Assembly (NCBI GenBank): GCA_018105865.1
Contig: CM030867.1
Location: 4,467,869-4,531,868, forward strand
Source: Metaphire vulgaris
Taxonomy: Eukaryota; Annelida; Clitellata; Crassiclitellata; Megascolecidae
DNA length: 64,000 nucleotides
Direction: 5' to 3'
A program made the translations under genes and the position numbers. Position 1 is the stretch's first letter. Each line of letters opens with the position of its first letter. Shown piece by piece: positions 11,062 to 23,000 of this stretch. The notes under the pieces are model-generated. The model made no database searches. It was not told the DNA's origin and was given only the letters and a program-made list of their open reading frames with translations.

Positions 11062-14000
11062 GTTAGTGTTGTTTCAGTTATTCGTTTGGTTTTAGTTACA
11101 GTTATAATTAGTTAATTCCAACCTAGTTTTAGACTTTTAGTTACTATTAGTTATAGTTATTGTATATAGTTTAGTTACAGTTACTGTTATAGTTAACTAA
11201 ATATAACTTGAGAACGTTTTGGTTACAGTTAGTCAAGTTTTAGTTATAGTTAGTTATAGTTATTGATAAAACAAAATGTACAGTACACTTGATTTCAAAG
11301 AAAGGCACAATAGTACTATAGGAACTGCCATTAACCCGTTGCAGGGGGATTTAATTTTTTCAAGTCGTCCCCAATCGGGGTATTTAATTTGGGGAAAAGG
11401 CGTTCATGTGAAAATGTGAACATACAAGTTTTAAACTTACTATATTTCAGGCTATATAGAAGCTATAAAGATGCGGTTTACACCTTTGTTTAGCATTTTT
11501 ATTGCTCTTTCGAACCATGCGTGCCAAAAAAGAAAATGTTGGGGTAGGGTCCACCCTATAGCCCAAAATAGGACTCTCCCCAACATTTTGGTCAAATTTT
11601 GTTCCAAGCCCAATAGCAAAAAATTTTCCGCGGTAACCCCCGAACTGTGAGCGAGAACATTGTAAAGGGGTGTAATTGGAACAAAATAATGCAAAAAGTT
11701 TGAAGATTGGACAAAATTTGGAGCAGTTATGCTTTTTCAAACAATATTACTCATTGCTCGACGAAATGACAATTTTGCGAACAGATTTTCAATCTGAAAA
11801 ACCGAACAACTCCGTATATTTCAGGCTGTATAGAAGCTAGAAAGATGTGGTTTGCACCGTTGTTTAGCATTTTTATTGCTCTTTCGAACCATGCGTGCCA
11901 AAAAAGAAAATTGTGGGGGTAGGTCCACTCTACAGCCGAAAATCGGAACCCTCCCCCCAAACAAATTTCAAAGCGCAATAGCAAAAAATTTTCAGCGGTG
12001 ACCCCCCAATTGTGAGCGCGAATGTTTTAGAGCGGTGTAATTGGAACAGAATGGTGCAAAAATTTTGAAGATCGGGCCAAAATTGGCAGAGCTATGATTT
12101 TTCAAACTCCAGACTTGAGTCTTTTTCGAGGCATTTCAATGCAAAATCAACGGCAACTTGGACGATCTTCTGCAAGTTTTCTGGCTTATATTATAGTCAA
12201 CAACAGCGAAGAAAGTGCTGCCATCTATCGAATGGATAGTAAACTAAATCGAAAAGTTACTCCAGGAGTCCCGGAGCGGTTTAAAACTGCAATGTCCGAT
12301 GGTTATATGGGGCGCACCGTTTTAAGACGGTGTTACCCGTTTCATAATGATTTTCGGCCGCCGTCTTAAGATGGTGTTGCCCGGCAACGGGTTAAGTGCG
12401 GAAACAATCGGCCTACTCCTTGGCATGATGTGCTTTCAGATGATTTTTGAGGTTGGTAGGATTTCTTCCACTCAACAGAGCAGCAGAACGTTTTTGCTTC
12501 CCATGTGCTTCTACATCTACTGTGCATTCGCTACTGTTCTCGCCCACTGTATGTTGAAAAAAGTCCCAAATCACGCTAGATTTCGGCTGCCCAACGCTAT
12601 TTCTTTAGGAACCTTTGCCATGGATCACAGTAAAAAAATATGGTAAATCAGGTAAATCACGAACTGTACGCCTAAAGTATTTAGAATTTTGACTGTTGCA
12701 CAGTGCAATGGAGATGGAGAAATGGAATATAAAAGCATGGAAGAAATAAACACACATCCAAATAACAATAGGCAAGACTTTGAACCTCCCCCCTTGAGAT
12801 CTGAGGTAGAACTTGAAGAAGCTATGAGGAAAACAGCAAACAAAAAAGCAGCAGGGATTGATGATGTCCCTATAGAATTATTAAAACTAGGACAAGATGA
12901 AGCAGTTAACATAATTCATAAATTATGTTGTAAAATATGGCAGACTGGAGAATGGCCTAATGACTGGCTAAAATCAATATTCATTCCAATACCAAAAAAA
13001 GGTGATAGGAAAGAATGCACAAATTATAGAACCATTGCATTGATAGCACATACAAGCAAAGTCATGCTTGAGTAATACTGAATAGAATTGACAAAAGATG
13101 GAGGTAAGTGGCAGAAGAACAAGCTGGTTTTAGAAAAGGGAGAGGAACTAGAGATCAAATAACCAATCTCAGAATTATTATGGAAAAAGCAAAAAGAATA
13201 TCAACAACCATTGTACATGTGCTTTATAGATTATACAAAAGCCTTTGATTCTATCTCTCATGAAAAGCTCTGGTATGTCATGCTAGATATGGGATTTCCA
13301 GCACATCTAGTACATCTTCTAATGAATTTGTATAAAAATCAAAAAGGAGCAATAAAAATCAATGACATAATAACAGACTGGTTTAGAATTAGAAAAGGTG
13401 TTAGGCAAGGTTGCATATTATCACCATTCCTATTTAACATCATATCAGAAATGATAATGAGAAATGCATTAAATGGATTTAAAGGAGGGGTCAAATTAGG
13501 AGGAAAAACATTCAACAATTTGAGATATGCTGATGATATAATCCTAATAGCAACATCAGAAGAAGAATTACAGCAACTGGTTGACAGAATAAGTTTGGAA
13601 AGCAAAAATATGGCCTACACCTTAATGAAACTAAAACAAAAGTAATGACAACAAATGGAAAGAAAATTAAGATTACTGTTAATGAAAAGAATCTTGAACA
13701 GGTGGACAAATTCACATATCTAGGAGCAATAATCAGCAGTAATGGAAATCTTGAAGAAGAAATAAACTCATGATTAGGAAAAGGCAGAGAAGTAATGAGG
13801 AGATTAAAACTGTCTGGAAAAGCAACAAAATCAGCATGAAAAACAAAGGAAGATTAATGGAATGTATGGCATGGAGTGTAGCAACTGATGGATGTGAAAG
13901 CTGGACCATCAAAAAGAAAATAAGACAAAGACTAGATGCCTTTGAAATGTTTTCTCTCAGAACAATGCAAAGAATATCATGGACAGAAAAACAAACAAAT

Positions 14001-17000
14001 GAAGAAGTCATGAAAAAAGCAAATACCAAACGAAAATTCTTTAACATCTGCCAAAGACGAAAATTGAGTTATTTTGGTCATATACAAAGAAACAACAAAG
14101 ATAGCCTACAGCAAACAATACAACAAGGTATCATGCCAGGAAAAAGAAAAAGAGGTCGGCCGAACAGAAGATGGGTGGACGACATAGAAGAATGGACTGG
14201 AATGGCTATAACAACAGCAATAAAAGCATCTAAAGAAAGAACTACCTGGAAATGCCTGATTCATGACGTCACCTCATCTTCAAATAATGAAGGAAAGAGG
14301 AAATGATGATGATGATGATGACAGTGCACACTGCACAGTGCACACAGGCCACATGTACAGTTGGCCACAGAGACGGACCAGACGACCAGTCAGCCAATGC
14401 AGCTGGCTGCTAGTCATTGTCAATGACTCATTTCCTCATTTGCCGTATGCATTCTGCATTAAATGATGGTGCTGCAGCCTGCAAAGCATGCACTGCCGCC
14501 ACTGCAGCTGTACACTAAACTGAACTAGCCAACTAGAGCACCGAGCCAAGGGCAGGAGATATCGAAGGCAACGAGGGGGTTGGGTTTACAGCAGCCAGAT
14601 TACTTAACTTACGCAAAGCAAGGGTGCCGCCATCGCTGTTGGCGGTAATGTGATTCTGTTGAGACAGATGCAACGAAGCATCCACGTTTAATTCGTTAAT
14701 TATCGTTATTAGGTTTCAGTTATTATTAGTTAGACAGCTTTTAGTTATTGTTGTTCGTTAGTTATTGAACCAAGCATTTCAGTTATTATTAGTTACAGTT
14801 ATTTAGTGGTGTTTTAGTTATAGTTACAGTTATCGTTAACGAAAATCTTTAGTTTCCGTTAACGATTATTATCGTTAAAGAGGTCAATACTAGTCCCCGT
14901 AAGCTCTGGACTCTGCTGAACAATTGTTTTCACTGCGGAACTGAATGGAACTTGACATGGCTTGTTATTTACTATGAATGCATCGTTGTAATGTAATGTT
15001 ACAGACTTTTTGTATGGTGCCTCTTATGAAGAATCAATCAGAAGAGCTGCTGCTGCTGCGATTACTGCATATTGATAAAGAGTTGAGTTTTAAGTAGTTT
15101 TAAAAAGACGGCAATAGAAATAACAGTTGCTAAGTTACATGTATTGGGGTCAAGAGCATTAACATAGCATGATTTGAAGGGTACACCGACATTTGTACGC
15201 CCGACATTTGCGTGATCGGCATTTGCGTGATGACAAATGTGCTAACGTAAAATCGACAAGTGTGCGCGCCGACTTCAGCGTGTATTTCAAGTGAAACACA
15301 ATTGTGCTCCAATATAAAAATCTCCAATATAAAAATTGCGCTAAAAGTTAAAAGTTATCCGTGCTTTAGTAGCCATGGTCCTAATCATAACCAAAAATCT
15401 AACTCTAACCCGAACCCCAATTATATCAAATATCGTGCAAATGTCGGCACTCAAATGTCGGTCATGCAAATGACAGGTCACTATTTGAAGTGGCTTAGGT
15501 GGCATTGCTGCTTGTCTGAAAGTCACTATGAGTGATGACAGGACTTGAACCTCGCTCTGTCAGCTCACTGCTTCAGCGCACAACCCACTCTACCATCTTC
15601 CACCCCATTCCAAAGGGTAGGACCAACTGTCTTGAAGCCTCAAAATCTTTAGTGTGATAAAGGTAGGTCCCATGCTCAAGTCTGAGCAATGGGTTCCAGC
15701 ACTTATCTCTGGTCTAGGTAATCATTGACGTAGGTGGTATAATCCATTAATCTGGGATAGGTTGCCATTACTTTCCCCAGACCCACGTTTTACATCGCAG
15801 CTTAACGCTGCTCCTCAGTTTACCACTGCCCTCTAGCGAGTAGGGCTGAGTCGAGCTTAGGGCTCCTGCATGAATCGAACCAGTGACCTTCTGCTCCATC
15901 GTACAGCAACACTGCTGCCACTCTGCTAACTTTGGTGTGGACAGAGTATCATTTCCCATAAACAGATCTTTAGAGGTGAAGCTGCAATTATCCAGACAGG
16001 TTTCATCATAGTTTACACTGAAATAGCTATTAACCATCGTCCAGAAAGGCTCTAGCACCACACTTTAAATAACTAGCAAACACAAACTATAGCTCATTGT
16101 TAGGTCCATCGTTTCACTGACTTATTCAAGTTTACATTAAAGACCCACTTCTTTTCAGTTGTGTGTTCCCTATCATCTACCTTACTGCATTTTTTTTTGA
16201 TTATGAATGCAGTATTTCCATTACCCGATACATTGTTGATGAGTCATTCTGTGTCAATTCAACAAATGGCTACAGCTTGACCATCTCAAAAAAATAATGA
16301 AATTTACCAAAATGTTCATCAAACATCCATTTGCAAGTTTACAAAATTTTAGCCTGCTCTTTAGAGTAGTTTGTGAGATATTTGATTTTTATAGTACCTG
16401 GGGTGGACCGTTTTTTGGCGTTTTGGGGCAGCCGCTTAAATTTTTCACGACTTCAGACCTCTATAACTTCAGAAATATCATTACTAGAGGGCTGAAACTT
16501 TCTGGACTTATTCACTACTAGTATTATTTTATAAAACAAGAGTGCCTATGATATAGAGGGCAGACGTTTCTTTTATTTGATTTTAATAAAATATGTAAAG
16601 GAACACTCAAAGTCTCATGATAGTTGATAATCGTAATTCAGCCATTGAGGTGGAAAATAGTTAGGTCTTACAAAGAGTAAGACTGCTGGCAAAAGTGTCC
16701 TCACTGCAGAGTTACAAAAATGGAAGAAAAAAATTTCATTTTTCCCGATATTCAATGTTTAGCTCTTAAAAGGGAACCTTTCTCTTTATTTCAGAGTTGT
16801 AACTTTTATTCTGTAAACTGATATATAGCTACTGGAGTAGCTATATTTTTTTCTCATTGCAAACAGATTCATCAATGAATTTTGAGTACCATCAATCATC
16901 AATTTATACCTTATATTAAATTTTTAATGCAGAAATGCTTATGTAATTCTGCTGCTACTACTGATAATATGAATAATAATAGTTTACCTGAAGCACTAAA

Positions 17001-20000
17001 GATTCACAATCCTGTGATTCATTTGGTAGAGCATCAGCCTTGCCTTTGACATGCCTTCAACCTGGGTTTGATTATCAGGCACTCACATGTCCAGCAGTGT
17101 GACATGGGCATTAATATGGCCTGCAAAGCACTTTAAGTGGATGACTATTGCATTATTAAATTGCTAAAATAATTGAAGTTTTACCATTTCACTGCAAATA
17201 CATTACAAGATCTTGTTACACTATCTGACTTTTCCAGCACAGATGTCTTTAATTTTAACTTATCGTAATTGACAAACTTTTCTATTTGAATGCCAAATTT
17301 GTCTTAATCATGATTTAAATAATTCTATATAATTGTTTCAATATCAAGCATTCTTTCATACAGCTGTGTGAAAAAGTCCTGCACATTTCACGTTTCACGC
17401 TCCCCACAAAAATTTTGTTGTGAGGATCCATAAGGCAATCACACAATAATTAGCAAATTCTTTACCGAAAACATCAATACCTGTTGAAATATATTGAGAT
17501 TTGCATATCCTAAATCAATAATGGCTATTCAGTTATTCATAAAAAACAAAAATCCCAAAATCCTATAAATGTGCAGGACTTTTTCACACAGCTGTAGAAT
17601 ATTTTTTCATGTGTGTTTGTTATTTGCAGAAAGGAGAAGAAATAAAGGATGAATGTCAGCATGTGAGTAATTGGGACAGAAGTTACCATCTGTTTCTATT
17701 TGCCATTTTAAAATTGCCATATGTTTAATTGATTTTCTTAATTAGCTTCCATATCCTGAAATCTCTTACACTAGATTTTCCATAATTTTTGTATATTTAG
17801 AGAAATGCCTGATGTTATTTGTTGGTTGCAATCCTTTACAGATTTTGCTTAGCAGTATATAAAATTGGTATTTTATGAAAATTACTTGTGTAAGTTGAAC
17901 TTAAGTAACAGTATAACATATCAGTAAGCAGTAAGCATATTTGAAATGCACATAATGCACACTACAAGATGTCAGGATTATAGATTATAATGTGGCACTG
18001 TATAAATAAAGTGGTTAGGTGGTACTGTGTGTGGATGCTGTTGAAATTCTGTCATGCATTTGCCCATTTTGTTTAAGGGGAATATTGTGTTTTGGAACTA
18101 TAGAAATTCAAGATTTAGGAATTATATATACTTGAATTTGATGAATAGAGCATATAAACAGTGATCATGGGAGACCATTACATTGGTTTTATATCTCCAT
18201 TTAACCCCTTTACCAGCCATTTATTTGTAACGATCAATCAAACAAGTAAAATGGACGACTTCTTATGAATGTTGTGTCACGGCTATATAAATTGTCTGGT
18301 AAAGGGGTTAATATGGCTGCCATCCATTTACCAGAGATGTGTGGATGCAAAAATGTTGAGACTGCAGATGATCTCCATCTGCAAGCATTTCCGCTGTCAA
18401 GATTTGTGAATGATCCACGTCAGCAGATAATAAATAGGTCTATTATAGACATTATTTCAGCCTCAGTTTAGCTGGTGCACATTCATTAAGTTCTCCCACC
18501 TGACTGTTCTTGATAAACTGTTCAGCAAAATCATTTTTACTAGCCATAAGTATGATGCAAACAGTTAAAATGGTAAAATTATTGATTACAGGTGTATTAC
18601 ACAAGGCAGGCAGCCTGCTAGTTTGTATAGACATTGTGCATGTGATGTCACAGGCTTGGATTCAATTAAGTAATTAAGTAAGTAAGTAGGTAACATCCAC
18701 CAAGTTGCAATGCATAATTTATATATGTGTGTGTGTGTGAATAATAATAATAATTTTTATTATTAGCTAGCCAATTTCTATAGTGCAATAAGCATGGCAA
18801 AAATGGCCAAAGACAAGAGTGCTTTACAATACTAAGTATACCCGATGGTGAATAGGTAAGTCTTAAGATTATGTAGAAAAATTCCAAGAGAGTCAGAGTT
18901 TGTGACAAAGTCCGGTAATGAGTTCCACAGTTCTGGGTTGCCCCGTGTAACCGACCTGTCCCCAAACTTAGCCATTTTAGACGGGGGAGGCACTAGCAGT
19001 TTGACTCGACTGCCAGATCTGAGCAGCCGACGTCGTTCCAGTGTCGTGGTCCGCTGTAGAAGGGAGGCGATGTAGTGTGGACAAGTAGGATCGTGTAGCG
19101 CTCGGTAAGTTAACAGGCATTGCTTGTAGACGATCCGCTCCCGTACTGGTAGCCAATGGAGTTTATCACGAAGCAGCGGCGTGATGTGCGCGTTCCATCG
19201 AGCTCCAAAGATCAGTCGCGCCGAGACGTTGACTACGGATTGCAGTTTGTCAAGCAGGTTGGCGGGAAGGCCCAACAGCACACTGTTACAATAATCAATC
19301 TAGCTCAGGACTAACGCCCAGACTAGCAGTATCGTAGCCGACACCGTGAGATATCGGTGCATCGCTTTGATCACCCGCAACTGGTGGTAGCATGAGCGGG
19401 TGACGTTGGCGATGTGCTCACCGAGTGACAGAGTCTCGTCAAGAGTCACCCCGAGTGGCCTGACGTCTCTGACTGGCTCACTATCGAAGTCCCGACAGTA
19501 AACGCAGCGCGATTGATCAGGCGGGTCCGTCCTGGTGTTGAGAGCCAAAGAAACTCCGTCTTGGCGGGTTAAGTCATCTTCTGAACTGTTCACTAGGAAC
19601 CTTAAAACATATTTAACATCTCCTATTAGGGACACTTGTAAAGCGCTCTTGACTTTAGCCTTCGCTATGCGTATTGCGCTATATGAAATTGTCAGAATTA
19701 ATTAATAATTAATTAATTAAGTGCAAGCCGGTTTGTGGCCATCCACAATTCGACCACCTGCAGGCAATCAATGACCTGCCTCCGTAGTTCGTCGGATTCA
19801 GGTGGCCTACATGTTGAATAGACCTGGACGTCGTCAGCATAGCCGTGCGCATGCAAGCCAAATGATCTGATCAGTTTGTGCACGCCTGCCACGTACAGAA
19901 CGAACAGTAGAGGTCCCAGTACCGAACCCTGCGGCACTCCACAAAGTACTGGCCGCATCTCCGAGGAGCCATTGCAATGCACTGTCTGTGTTCTTCAGGA

Positions 20001-23000
20001 GTGAGCAATTCCCTTTATGCCAAAGGTTGAGTCCAGACGCTGTGCCAGAATATCCGGATCGACTGACTCAAATGCCGACGAGAGGTCTAGCAAACAGAGA
20101 AGTCTGACCCGGCCGTTGGAGATCCCGTCTACGAGGTCACTGTAGATTTTCAAGACCGCCGTTTCAGTCGAGTGACCCTGCCGATAGGCATACTGGTCCT
20201 TAGGCATCAGGCCATTCACTGTCAGGACATGACCAGTTGCTTGTTTGCTAGCCTCTCCAATATCTTGGAGAGGAGGGGAAGATTAGAGACGGGTCAATAA
20301 TTTGCGACGATCGCAGGGTCCAGTCCGGTCCGCTTCAGCCGCGGTGAGATGATAGCCGACTTCCAGGACGACGGGAAGACACCACTTGTCAGCGAGGCTG
20401 TCATTAGGCTTGTCAGATACGGCATCTGGGTCCTGATGGACTCCTTCAGCAGCCAGGTGGGGAGCGGGTCCGATTGACACTGCTTGTTGGGAGCCGCTCG
20501 CACGCAGGCCTCCACTTCTGCACATATCGGGGCGGAGAACACCTTGAACAGTAGCCCTTGGTAGGACTCATATGTGGCCGGCTCTGCAGTAGACGTCTTC
20601 TCACGTATGGTATTGATCTTGTTGTCGATGTAGTTGTGGAAGTCTGCAGCCGAGAAAGCGAGCTTCGGTTTTGGAACCCGGGTATGTCCACCATGTAGGT
20701 CCTCGAGCTGCTTCCACATCTTCCTTTGGTTGTGCTCTGTCGATTGCAATGTATTCCTCCAGAACTGTCCGCCTTTCCGCCTAACCATGCTACGACTCTC
20801 TCTTAGAGCCGTGCACCAGGTGCTTAGTGCTTCAGGTACGTGGCAGGACCCCTTCCTCTTCATCGCTCGATAGTGGCGTTCAAGACAACGCGCAGTGCAA
20901 CGGGCAAGCCTGCAGTCGGCGTCGTAGAAGGCGGTACGTGACAACTGGGTACCGCCGATTGGGCCCTGGACAACTGGGCCCGGCATTTGGGTAACGGGAC
21001 ATTTGGGTACTGGACATCTCGGCCCCGCACCATCAAACTGGACTCAATAATAACTGAGGGTTTGTTGTATAACTTCGGGCGGTCTTCTTTAAGCCCTGTC
21101 ATCGGCTACAAATTGAGTACAAATTCTTAATGGGAAGTGCTATTTCTTTGATCCTAAATGCAAAGTATAGTTACTACGAGCTTATATGGACTTGAGAAGA
21201 ACTGAGGCTTCCCTGTATCCCTGTAGCTGTGAATAACTGTGGGAAGTCTTCTTCAAGCCCTGTCATCGGCTACAAATTGAGTACAATTCTTTGAACTCAC
21301 AGGCATTTATGATTTTTAAGCATAAAACCGGTATAAAAGAATAGTCGTTGCCTATTCTGACTTTGATAGCACAACCAGAAGCACAATTCTCTCTTTCCCT
21401 ATTATTGTACGTGGCTGAGATGTCCAGGGCCCAGATGTCTCGTTACCCAAATGCCAGGCCTCAGTCGGCGGTACCCAGTTGTCCTGATCTGGTAGAAGGG
21501 GCGACTGGGCCGCAATCGGACCGCAATCGAATAAGTAAGGGCAATTCACTGTATGTCTAAATTTCTATACGATCATACTGATACCAATGCCTCTCAATAC
21601 CTCTCTAGTTTCAGCCATGGCTCCACTTGGTATGAAGGTTTCCTGGACTAAAACCAAGTTACAGAACTTAGGATGTGGATCACAGCCCCCCTCAACCATG
21701 GTTGATGGGGAGTGTGTTGAGTCAGTAGACAGTTTCATCTACCTTGGTAGCGTTCAGTCCTCCAATGGACACTGTCATCGAGACCTGGCCAGACATATCA
21801 CCCTAGCCTCTACAGCCATGTTCTCCCTACATAATATCTGGCAGGACAGGCGTCTCTCTCTGGCCATCAAGCTCTGTCTATACCAGACACTTGTCCTGTC
21901 TGTCCTACTTTACGCGGTCGAGACCTGGACCTTACTCGCCTCTTTCATGGTAAAGATCATTTATATCTGCTGCTTTTAAACAGTTCTTTACTTATAATCT
22001 CATTATTCTGTGTTTATTATTTCAGAGTATGTGGATTGTAAAAAAGAAGCTTTCAAATGACCTCAGGCTATCATCAGCAGTTGGGAGTCTTTGCCAAATG
22101 GATTTACAAAAGGTGATTACTTTGCAATAAGATGTGTCATTATAAAAATCATGCAGATGATTTAACCCTTTCGCTGCGATGGTGTTTTAATGTTGTATGC
22201 AGCACTATACACGTAAAGTAGCATAATGAGGCACTTCTGCACACATATGCGGCCTGCTGTATGTGTATGTTGCACTGCTATTTATGTACAGAAGACAATG
22301 AAATTTCCATGGAAGAAATGACTTTTTAGGATAGGATAGAATAGATTATAATTATATAGTGCTGGCAAAGACCAAGGTCAGAAGAAGCAGCCTATTCCAG
22401 CACTAGCAGGAGAATAGGCTGATTTTTAGCTGCAATGCAATGCATGAAACTCTGTGTTTGCTTCATTTACTGTATTTTGAATAAACTCTACTGCTTCAGT
22501 ATATTCTATAAATTGCAAGCTAAACTAAAAAGTTCATGGTTCAAACGAAAAGTTTCCCTTGATTCATACGAATGTCATGCATATTACAGGTAGCAAAGCA
22601 CATAGGCCTACTGAAGCTACTCACACCTGTTTGGTTCCATAACAGATGCGCTGTTTGGCAATAAAATAATAATAAATTATAACATAATGTTATCATAAAT
22701 AACTTTTTGCCTTTTCCTACTAGGAATGTTAGCCTGCTTCTTTCACTGTATCACAAGGCCAGGTCTTTGTCATCCAGCTGTGTCCAGCTATTAAATTCTC
22801 CATGACATCTCTCCGAAGTTCTCTGTCCTTTGCTATTTCTTCCAAGGTCATTCAGTATCTTCGTCAGTTTTTTAATTGAGATTCAGCCCTGTCATGTGCA
22901 GCTCCTCTTCCAATCTGTCCACACATTGTCTTTTCGGTCTTCCTTTAGATCTTCTTCCCTCTGGTTTGTAGTTGAAAATTCATTTTGGGTTTCTTATTTC

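Larger units (their letters stand above)
11064..14892. mobile_element. 3.8-kb hAT element at the exon 1 splice donor, TSD gtccccgt
   Basis: The ends TAGTGTTG (left) and caatacta (right; reverse complement TAGTATTG) are inverted repeats. The exact 8-bp duplication gtccccgt is at 11056-11063 and 14893-14900. Subterminal regions at both ends (11070-11275, 14690-14875) are full of ttagttatagtta-like repeats. A minus-strand BED-finger relic (12400-12610) supports hAT origin. The element has been invaded by a TTAA-flanked element (11331-12395) and an RTE-type LINE (about 12640-14315). Confidence 0.88.

Noticed and set aside
11062..11115. Open frame continuing past exon 1 into the transposon
   Set aside because: It encodes low-complexity sequence from the hAT subterminal repeats and ends after 18 codons; the conserved protein continues in exon 2.
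11080..11275. Interstitial telomere-like sequence (ttagtta repeats)
   Set aside because: The units are ttagttatagtta, not TTAGGG, and occur subterminally at both ends of a hAT element.
15855..15940. tRNA gene on the minus strand
   Set aside because: A- and B-box-like words are present, but no convincing acceptor stem or anticodon arm could be paired; a tRNA-derived SINE explains it better.
20634..20873. Plus-strand open frame of 79 codons
   Set aside because: Antisense shadow of the LINE reverse transcriptase on the minus strand.
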